From an uncultured Methylophaga sp. (lineage in GTDB: Bacteria; Pseudomonadota; Gammaproteobacteria; Nitrosococcales; Methylophagaceae), in contig CAMPHB010000036.1 in assembly GCA_946885755.1 (NCBI GenBank), positions 1 through 8,875 of the forward strand: 8,875 nucleotides of DNA, in the 5' to 3' direction. The notes under the pieces were generated by a model that searched no databases, was not told the origin of the DNA, and worked only from the letters and a program-made list of their open reading frames with translations. The position numbers and the translations under genes are program-made. Position 1 is the stretch's first letter. Every line of letters begins with the position of its first letter. Positions 1 through 4,674 of this stretch are shown one piece after another.

Positions 1-371
1 TGCCTTTCCAAGGCACTGATATTGTTATGAAAGAATGGATCAAACAGCGTAATGTTATAACCTTGCTGCTGAAGCAGATGGGTGATTGCCGGACCGGGGC
101 CGGCACCAAAATCCAGACCGTTTTGATCCATTGTTTGTGCTGCCAGAATGGCGTTGGTGACGGGTGAGACAAACGCCTGATAACGCGGATCGTTAACATC
201 ATTTTCATGGGTCAGATACAGGGCTTTTTCGCGGACAGCGTCAGGTAATTGACTGCTGACAACCTGCAGAGAATGACAAACAGTGCATTGCAAAAACGTC
301 CGGCCACGTGCGTTATCGTAAAAAGGGGCTGACGCGCTACACAATCGGCAGCTTTCACTAATTGCTGTCAA
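1..371 (-). CDS. Class I SAM-dependent methyltransferase with N-terminal zinc ribbon (partial, 3' end outside window)
   Basis: About 123 N-terminal residues are visible and the rest lies beyond position 1. The protein opens with two CxxC pairs (C8/C11 and C29/C32, the second followed by H33), a probable zinc ribbon. Next comes a segment LTHENDVNDPRY (about 53-64), resembling the HxND...DPxY region of a widespread small methyltransferase family. The SAM-binding motif I LDFGAGPGPA (86-95) follows, with an acidic D111 ending the next strand (TLFDP). The substrate is unknown; a zinc ribbon plus methyltransferase could act on RNA, protein or a small molecule. The frame has no ATG near its beginning. 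I chose TTG at 371-369, which overlaps the TGA stop of the DUF445 gene as TTGA and suggests translational coupling, since no Shine-Dalgarno sequence is seen. The family call is fairly sure; the exact start is not. Confidence 0.82.
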   Translation of the reverse strand, partial: MTAISESCRLCSASAPFYDNARGRTFLQCTVCHSLQVVSSQLPDAVREKALYLTHENDVNDPRYQAFVSPVTNAILAAQTMDQNGLDFGAGPGPAITHLLQQQGYNITLFDPFFHNNISALER

Positions 372-1087
372 AATGGGACAAAGCTGGCAATCAGGCCCAG
401 CAAACCTCCAAACACCCCACCCCAGATCACCAGCCAGCCTAAGTGCTGGCGAATCATTTGCTGGATAATGTCTTTGACCATTTGCGGCGTCAGTTCATCA
501 AGGCGCTGATGGACAATTTGCGAAATCTGCTGATGCAGACTTTCCGCGCCACCACCCTGCCCCATCTCCGCTTTTAAGCGTTGCTGAAAATCATCACTGT
601 GGGCAATGTCATTGAGTGCCTGCTGCATTTTGTCAATAAACGGGGTTTTTAGAGGCTCCAGCGCTTTATCACCGCCGAACATCGACAGCATGCCACCAAA
701 TGATGAAGCTTTAATGGTGTCGATCAGCGATTGCCAGGCTGGTGTTAAATCTGCCGATTCGATAATCGCCTGTAAATTCAACTGCTGCGATTCACGACCG
801 TGCAAATCATCAATAAAACGGCTGATCTGCGCCGGGTGAAAAAACTGCTGCATCACCAGATCTTCAATGGCTTGCCGGAAAGCGGTAAATTTGGCTGCGA
901 TCACTCCGGAGCCATACAAACCGGGGATTTTTTCAAACAGCATATGAATCGCCAGCCAGTTAGTCAGACCGCCGGCCAGCGCAAATAACCCGGTTGATAA
1001 CACATGTTCGCGCCACGGTAGTGGCAAAAACCATCCGATTGCTACCAGCACGGCAGCAAGCAGATTGGTCAGCAGGCTTTTGTTCAT
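368..1087 (-). CDS. Small DUF445-family inner-membrane protein
   Basis: A protein of 239 residues. Two hydrophobic segments lie at the N terminus (about 5-22 and 28-50) and one at the C terminus (about 216-236), with a mostly soluble, helical, glutamine-rich middle. The signature GGLTNWLAIHMLF (39-51) followed by IPGLYGSGVI (54-63) is typical of DUF445, the family of E. coli YjiN and Bacillus YheB. This is a short version; YjiN is much longer. Function in this family is not established. The soluble middle probably faces one side of the inner membrane and is anchored at both ends. The gene starts 13 bp after the PC4-like gene stops and overlaps the following methyltransferase, so it is in the same operon. 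The ATG at 1087 has no good Shine-Dalgarno sequence, in line with coupling. Confidence 0.85.
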   Translation of the reverse strand: MNKSLLTNLLAAVLVAIGWFLPLPWREHVLSTGLFALAGGLTNWLAIHMLFEKIPGLYGSGVIAAKFTAFRQAIEDLVMQQFFHPAQISRFIDDLHGRESQQLNLQAIIESADLTPAWQSLIDTIKASSFGGMLSMFGGDKALEPLKTPFIDKMQQALNDIAHSDDFQQRLKAEMGQGGGAESLHQQISQIVHQRLDELTPQMVKDIIQQMIRQHLGWLVIWGGVFGGLLGLIASFVPF

Positions 1088-1100
1088 AGATGATTAAAAA

Positions 1101-1385
1101 TCAGTCTTTTAACCAGCCGGTCAGCGCCGTGACAATTTGCTGCGCCTGATCACGGCTGGAAATATTAAATTTCGAGCGTTGGCCATACTCACCGTTACGT
1201 TTTTGATAACGGCGGATGGTGTATTTATCCGGGCCGAATTCACCGGTTTTACGATCCAGATCCTGATAACGGAACATGATAGTGGCCCAGGCACCTTTGC
1301 TCAAAACCACCTTGTCCAGTTCCTTGACCGTCATCAGTTCACCTTCATGATAGGTAACGGTTAAATCATCAACAGTTTCTGACAT
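1101..1385 (-). CDS. Small PC4-like (p15) putative nucleic-acid-binding protein
   Basis: A protein of 94 residues, with no cysteines, signal peptide or membrane segment. The core runs from VVLSKGAWATIMFRYQ (26-41) through DRKTGEFGPDKYTIRRYQKR (44-63) to SKFNISSRDQAQQIVTALTGW (71-91). Strands rich in basic and aromatic residues followed by a C-terminal amphipathic helix suggest a beta-sheet plus helix fold. I recall similar bacterial proteins, and the layout resembles the transcriptional coactivator p15/PC4 fold, a single-stranded DNA binder. I cannot prove this without a profile search. A purine-rich AAGGAAA (1396-1402 in complement) lies about 10-12 nt upstream of the ATG and is a usable ribosome binding site. 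The gene sits 21 bp after apeB and 13 bp before the DUF445 gene. It is clearly a real gene; the function is tentative. Confidence 0.75.
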   Translation of the reverse strand: MSETVDDLTVTYHEGELMTVKELDKVVLSKGAWATIMFRYQDLDRKTGEFGPDKYTIRRYQKRNGEYGQRSKFNISSRDQAQQIVTALTGWLKD

Positions 1386-1406
1386 AGTTAATCTATTTCC
1401 TTGTTT

Positions 1407-2696
1407 TTAATTGAAAAAATGTTTTAGCGCGCGATACAAATGCCAGCCATCCTGACTGCCGGCCAGCTCACGGATCGAATGCATGGCAAAGGTCGGCACA
1501 CCAATATCGATGGTTTTAACGCCGATTTGTGCTGCCGTCAGCGGGCCGATAGTACTGCCACAGGCCATATCCGTTCGCACCACAAAATCTTGCAGTGGCA
1601 CATCAGCCTGCTGGCAAATCTGCCGGAATCGCGCACTGGTTTCGCTGTTACTGGCATAACGCTGGTTGGCATTGGTTTTAATCACCGGACCGTGATTCAG
1701 CAATGGGCCGTGGCTGGCATCATGGCGGTCCGCATAATTGGGATGAATCGCGTGGGCATTGTCTGCCGAAATCAGCCAGGAATGTTCGACCAGCCGCTGA
1801 TAGGCTTCCGGCGTTGCTGCCAAACGCTGTAAAACCGATTGCAAAAATGTACCCTGCGCACCGGACGTCGAGACACTGCCGACTTCTTCATGATCAGTAC
1901 AAATCAGCATCGCCGGTTGGCTCGCATCCGTCGCCAATAATGCCTGCAAACCAGTGTAACAACTTAATAAATTATCCAGCCGCGCGGCGCTGATAAAATC
2001 ATCATTCAGGCCGGTTAAAGCCGATGGCTGCGTATCATACAAACTGATTTCATAATCCAGTACCTGACCGATATAACGCTCCGGATACTGGCTGCTTAAT
2101 TGCTGTTCCAGCAAAGCGCGAAAATCCGGTGTTTCACCGGGTTCGGTTTGCATAATCACCGGCGGTAAATGTAATTGCGGATTGATGCTGCGGTTTTGAT
2201 TGACCTCACGATCCAGATGAATCGCCAGACTTGGGATCAGCGCCATTGGCTTTTTAAAATCCACCAGCGCATGTTGTAACTGGTCTTGTTTGTCTAAATA
2301 ACTAACGCGGCCGGCCAGTGATAAATCACGGTCAAACCACGGGTTTAATAACGCCCCGCCATAGACTTCAACGCCTAACTGCCAAAGGCCATTGGCAACC
2401 CGGCCCGGTCGTGGTTTCACTTTTAAACAAGGGCTGTCGGTATGTGCGCCGACCATGGCAAAACCACTGTCAGCGAGGTTGGCCGCCGGTTTGATAAAAG
2501 CAATAATCGATGAACTGTTACGGGTGACAAAATATTTGCCTGCAGAAAGTTCACCCCAGGCATCGGCTTCTTTCAGCGCTTTAAAACCAGCTTGCTGTAA
2601 TGATTCAACCATGGTTGCCACCGCATGAAACGGCGTTGGCGATTGATCAATAAACTGCAGTAATCCCTGATTAAATGTTACGGCGTTGTCGTGCAT
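1407..2696 (-). CDS. apeB: M18-family metallo-aminopeptidase (aspartyl aminopeptidase type)
   Basis: A dinuclear zinc, cytosolic aminopeptidase of family M18, which removes N-terminal (usually acidic) residues from peptides. With the ATG at 2696 it has 429 residues, the length I recall for Pseudomonas ApeB. The N-terminal LLQFIDQSPTPFHAV (about 12-26) is typical. The expected metal and catalytic residues are all visible: H85 and D87 in AHTDS, D241 in ARLDN, E270/E271 in DHEEVGS, D312 in DNAHAIHPN and H406 in FAMHSIRE. GPVIKTNANQRY (336-347) and TDMACGSTIGPL (375-386) are also family motifs. The enzyme should therefore be active, probably as a large oligomer. A TTG at 2723 would add nine residues but has no ribosome binding site and lies outside the conserved region. 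The gene follows a 71-bp gap and may begin its own transcript. Confidence 0.95.
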   Translation of the reverse strand: MHDNAVTFNQGLLQFIDQSPTPFHAVATMVESLQQAGFKALKEADAWGELSAGKYFVTRNSSSIIAFIKPAANLADSGFAMVGAHTDSPCLKVKPRPGRVANGLWQLGVEVYGGALLNPWFDRDLSLAGRVSYLDKQDQLQHALVDFKKPMALIPSLAIHLDREVNQNRSINPQLHLPPVIMQTEPGETPDFRALLEQQLSSQYPERYIGQVLDYEISLYDTQPSALTGLNDDFISAARLDNLLSCYTGLQALLATDASQPAMLICTDHEEVGSVSTSGAQGTFLQSVLQRLAATPEAYQRLVEHSWLISADNAHAIHPNYADRHDASHGPLLNHGPVIKTNANQRYASNSETSARFRQICQQADVPLQDFVVRTDMACGSTIGPLTAAQIGVKTIDIGVPTFAMHSIRELAGSQDGWHLYRALKHFFN

Positions 2697-2731
2697 GATA
2701 AAGGTCTGCTTTTTGATGGCCAAGGCGACAC

Positions 2732-2737
2732 ATAGTA
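2732..2737 (-). promoter_or_regulatory. Possible -10 element before apeB
   Basis: TACTAT on the minus strand matches TATAAT at four or five positions, depending on how position 3 is aligned. It lies in the 71-bp gap upstream of apeB, the largest gap in the leftward gene row. A transcript starting about 7 nt downstream (near 2725) would give the ATG at 2696 a leader of about 28 nt and would leave the TTG at 2723 almost leaderless, which mildly favours the ATG. No convincing -35 is seen at 16-18 bp (TGTGGT at 17 bp is poor). This is a weak call. Confidence 0.25.
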
Positions 2738-2767
2738 ACGATTTTTACAGTAAACCACAGCCAGCGT

Positions 2768-3223
2768 TTAGTCTTCGATCACCTGACCACGGTAGATGCG
2801 TTTACTTTTGAGTGGTTTATCAGGCGTTGCAGTCTGCTGTGGCTTCTCTGCAGGTAAAGCCGTAATTTCTGTCACGGCATGGCCCCGATACATACGCTGA
2901 CTGCTGCTGGTTGTCATTTCCGCTGCAGCCGCGCGGCGCAGACCCAGTTTATCAAACACGCTATGATCGTTCTCCAGCGCCGCTTTGCTGCTCAGCGGCA
3001 TGGTCAGGGCGCTGTTAAACTGGCTGGCCTGTATTTGCATTCGCGGTAAAAGATCGGCAACCGCAACACCGCGAATACTGCCATAAGCCATCGCAACGAT
3101 CCGGCCATTATCGAATACGATATGACAGGCTTTATTTTCAGTGGTGGTTAAAAACAAAGTGCCGGTTTTTTGTTCGGCACATAAATGGACAATTTGTCCC
3201 AGCAATTGCGTGGTTTCCAGCAT
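2768..3223 (-). CDS. DUF4388-like protein with duplicated C-terminal YRG motif
   Basis: A soluble protein of 151 residues. The N-terminal part (about 5-65) follows the DUF4388 (PATAN) pattern: LLGQIVHLCAEQKTGTLFL (7-25), then HIVFDNGRIVAMAYGSIRG (34-52), then VADLLP. That is a hydrophobic opening, a KTG-LxL turn, an IxFxxGRIvxA strand and a G-x-x-A-x-x-x-L helix. Such domains occur in bacterial signalling and motility proteins, but no partner domain is attached here. The C-terminal tail (about 100-151) is low in order and carries two similar ten-residue units, RMYRGHAVTE (110-119) and RIYRGQVIED (142-151). The gene has the best Shine-Dalgarno sequence in the window, AGGAG with 7 nt to the ATG. 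It lies 23 bp after the HGG-motif gene. The domain call is moderate; the function is unknown. Confidence 0.75.
   Translation of the reverse strand: MLETTQLLGQIVHLCAEQKTGTLFLTTTENKACHIVFDNGRIVAMAYGSIRGVAVADLLPRMQIQASQFNSALTMPLSSKAALENDHSVFDKLGLRRAAAAEMTTSSSQRMYRGHAVTEITALPAEKPQQTATPDKPLKSKRIYRGQVIED
2771..2896 (-). repeat. Internal protein repeat: two YRG units
   Basis: Within the DUF4388-like gene, positions 2867-2896 encode RMYRGHAVTE and 2771-2800 encode RIYRGQVIED, separated by a 22-residue proline- and lysine-containing linker. The pattern R-hydrophobic-Y-R-G-x-x-hydrophobic-x-(E/D) is kept although the DNA differs, which points to selection on the peptide and not to a recent duplication. 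The second copy forms the very C terminus. Confidence 0.6.
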
Positions 3224-3230
3224 GCTGCCT

Positions 3231-3235
3231 CTCCT
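3231..3235 (-). promoter_or_regulatory. Strong Shine-Dalgarno for the DUF4388-like gene
   Basis: AGGAG on the minus strand, spaced 7 nt from the ATG at 3223. It fixes the start of this gene and stands out because most other genes in the window lack a recognisable ribosome binding site. Confidence 0.8.
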
Positions 3236-3246
3236 GAGATAAGATT

Positions 3247-3678
3247 TTAATCTTCAGAGTCGGCGTCGTTGCTGACCAGTTTGCGGTTACGTTTAGCGAG
3301 GCCGCCATGCAGACGGCAACGGTTGGCTAAAGCGCCAAACGCCCAGCCTTCGGGTGGCCGGATCGCCACACTGCGTTTACAGAGTTTGCCACTGGCCATG
3401 CGTGCACCGCAAGGTGGCCGGTAACGTTTAATTTTTTCCCAGCCTTCCAGCGTCTGATTGGCTTTACGAATCACTTTAACATCACGAGGTGACAAGGCGC
3501 TTTGATCCACTGGATGGGTTTTTTGATCGGTATTGCGCCACCAGTAGCGCACTACCGGCACCGGCAAACCAAATCTGCGCGCTAAATCATCCGGTTTACG
3601 ATAAATTTCCAGCTCCAACAGTGTCAGTGCTGCCTGCTCCAGCCGTGCGGTAAATTCACGGCTTTCTTCAGGTGTCAT
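3247..3678 (-). CDS. Small HTH-like protein with C-terminal CxxH-GG zinc motif
   Basis: A basic protein of 143 residues. Residues about 27-49 (RKPDDLARRFGLPVPVVRYW) read like a helix-turn-helix: a DLARRFGLP first helix and turn, then a VPVVRYWW recognition-type helix. The C-terminal half holds CGARMASGKLCKR (90-102) and NRCRLHGGLAKRNRK (119-133). This gives the set C90, C100, C121 and H124, the layout of the short zinc-binding HGG motif also seen in many phage and integrated-element proteins. A DNA-binding role is plausible but is inference. The ATG at 3678 lies inside ycgN, overlapping its end by 11 bp without a Shine-Dalgarno sequence, so its translation probably depends on ycgN. The next gene downstream is the DUF4388-like one, after 23 bp. 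I do not recognise a named family. Confidence 0.75.
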   Translation of the reverse strand: MTPEESREFTARLEQAALTLLELEIYRKPDDLARRFGLPVPVVRYWWRNTDQKTHPVDQSALSPRDVKVIRKANQTLEGWEKIKRYRPPCGARMASGKLCKRSVAIRPPEGWAFGALANRCRLHGGLAKRNRKLVSNDADSED

Positions 3679-4141
3679 GCGGGTAATGCGGTTTATTCAG
3701 GGCGATAACTTCTTCGGTAATATCGTTGACGTTATCGCCGGCAATGGCAATGTCACGTACCGACACGCCAGCATCAATCACCGATTGTGGATCGCCGGTA
3801 ATCAACGGATGCCAGTTGGGCAATGGCTCGCCCTCGGATAATAAGCGGTAAGCACAGGTATCCGGTAACCAGTCAAAATAATGCGCGTTTTCGACACTGA
3901 GCTGAATACAATCGGGCATCCGGGATTGCCGGTTCGGATAATCACTGCAGCGGCATTTGCCGATATCCAATAAATCACAGGCGACCCGCGTGTAATACAT
4001 GCGGCCATCCTGCTCATCTTCGAGTTTGTGTAAACAGCAGCGACCGCAGCCGTCACAAAGCGATTCCCATTCATCATGGCTCATTTCGCTGAGTCGCTTG
4101 TGTTCCCAGAATGCGGCAGATGTTTTATGCTGCTCTGTCAT
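3668..4141 (-). CDS. ycgN: YcgN-type cysteine-cluster protein (UPF0260)
   Basis: A protein of 157 residues from the ATG at 4141, close to the length of E. coli YcgN (about 153). The match is clear: FWEHKRLSEMSHDEWESLCDG (11-31 region), the CxxCxxCC cluster C29/C32/C35/C36, further cysteines C55, C63, C65, C78 and C96, the motif TCAYRLLSEGEPLPNWHPL (95-113) and a LNKP C-terminal stretch. The many conserved cysteines suggest a metal or iron-sulfur site, but the biochemical role is not established. The frame stays open upstream to 4231. That extension (serine- and alanine-rich, 30 residues) is not part of the family and would overlap the opposite gene, so I reject it. No good Shine-Dalgarno sequence is seen. 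The start codon overlaps that of the divergent DUF6231 gene. Confidence 0.93.
   Translation of the reverse strand: MTEQHKTSAAFWEHKRLSEMSHDEWESLCDGCGRCCLHKLEDEQDGRMYYTRVACDLLDIGKCRCSDYPNRQSRMPDCIQLSVENAHYFDWLPDTCAYRLLSEGEPLPNWHPLITGDPQSVIDAGVSVRDIAIAGDNVNDITEEVIALNKPHYPHDT
4103..4131 (+). promoter_or_regulatory. Possible promoter of the DUF6231 gene, inside ycgN
   Basis: TTCCCA (4103-4108, four of six matches to TTGACA) and TATGCT (4126-4131, four of six matches to TATAAT) are separated by 17 bp. The predicted transcription start, about 7 nt after the -10, falls at about 4138-4139, directly at the ATG at 4140. That would make the mRNA leaderless and would explain why there is no Shine-Dalgarno sequence. 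Both hexamers are imperfect, so this is tentative. Confidence 0.3.
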
Positions 4142-4619
4142 GGATAATGTTGATGCTCTTGGTGAATTGCTAGATCCGTTACTGGCGGCTTTTGCGCCGA
4201 AAAGTTTATTGCTGGCCGGCGATCTCGCCATTGCCAGTGTGCAACCGCGCCAAGATACCAGATCCCGGCAATTGACAACACCATTCTGTCAACAGCAATT
4301 GCGTGATTTGCAGCAGGTTGATGTTGCTGTGATAAGCGATCTCACGGAAACCATGCCGGTTGCCCATGGTCAACAATGGCTGGGTTCACTGCGTAATGTT
4401 TTTGCACCGCATGTCATCTTAATCAGTGATCCCGAAAAAGCGCAGCAGCAAGGCTGGCAATTTGCCGATTTTCTGGCTCTGGGCCTGCATCAGGTGGCCA
4501 TCAGTGACAGCGGTCTGCATCTCTATAGCTACGCGATTGAAAATTACCAGCCCAAGCGTGACTGGCTGAACAGCCGCTTTTGGGCAAACCCGGAAAATTT
4601 CGGCAAATACTGGTGGTAA
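4140..4619 (+). CDS. DUF6231-family protein
   Basis: A soluble protein of 159 residues. The N-terminal KSLLLAGDLA (21-30) and the later strands DVAVISDLTE (61-70) and HVILISDPEK (91-100) are arranged like a Rossmann/methyltransferase-type alpha-beta fold, but the glycine-rich SAM loop is missing, so it may be a degenerate relative. The C terminus DWLNSRFWANPENFGKYWW (141-159) is the most distinctive part and matches what I recall of DUF6231 proteins in Pseudomonas and relatives. Function is unknown. The frame is open further upstream, antisense to ycgN, but that stretch merely mirrors ycgN, so I start at the ATG at 4140. This ATG shares bases with the ycgN start codon. ppk1 follows after 55 bp. 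Confidence 0.85.
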   Translation: MDNVDALGELLDPLLAAFAPKSLLLAGDLAIASVQPRQDTRSRQLTTPFCQQQLRDLQQVDVAVISDLTETMPVAHGQQWLGSLRNVFAPHVILISDPEKAQQQGWQFADFLALGLHQVAISDSGLHLYSYAIENYQPKRDWLNSRFWANPENFGKYWW

Positions 4620-4633
4620 GCCCTGCCCCGCGT

Positions 4634-4651
4634 TTGTCACATAACTGTCAT
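4634..4651 (+). promoter_or_regulatory. Candidate Pho box (PhoB site) upstream of ppk1
   Basis: TTGTCAC (4634-4640), ATAA (4641-4644) and CTGTCAT (4645-4651) form two 7-bp direct repeats with an A/T spacer of 4 bp, the layout of the PhoB consensus. The second repeat is perfect and the first matches five of seven. It ends 10 bp before the -10 element TAGACT, the expected spacing where PhoB replaces the -35. This supports induction of ppk1 by phosphate starvation, as known for ppk in several gammaproteobacteria. Confidence 0.65.
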
Positions 4652-4661
4652 TAAATGGACC

Positions 4662-4667
4662 TAGACT
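4662..4667 (+). promoter_or_regulatory. Probable -10 element of ppk1
   Basis: TAGACT matches TATAAT at four of six positions and lies 10 bp downstream of the candidate Pho box. The predicted transcription start is about 4674-4675, at or next to the ppk1 ATG (4675), so the transcript would be leaderless or nearly so. No Shine-Dalgarno sequence is visible in front of ppk1, which agrees with this. Confidence 0.4.
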
Positions 4668-4674
4668 CGCCACA

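Noticed and set aside
2751..2770. TAAAC...GTTTA inverted repeat between the DUF4388-like gene and apeB, considered as a terminator
   Set aside because: The arms are only 5 bp and A/T-rich, the loop is 10 nt and no T-run follows.
3999..4139. Upstream extension of the DUF6231 gene to 3999
   Set aside because: The added 47 residues are antisense to the conserved cysteine region of ycgN and have a composition typical of a shadow frame.
4142..4231. N-terminal extension of ycgN by 30 residues (open frame to 4231)
   Set aside because: The extra serine/alanine-rich stretch is not part of the YcgN family, which begins just before FW-x-x-K-x-L-x-E-M. It lies antisense to the start of the DUF6231 gene.
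4272..4292. Perfect inverted repeat TTGACA-N9-TGTCAA inside the DUF6231 gene, which could be an operator or give a -35 on either strand
   Set aside because: No acceptable -10 lies 16-18 bp away on either strand, the arms do not extend beyond 6 bp, and the codons encode ordinary protein. Probably chance.
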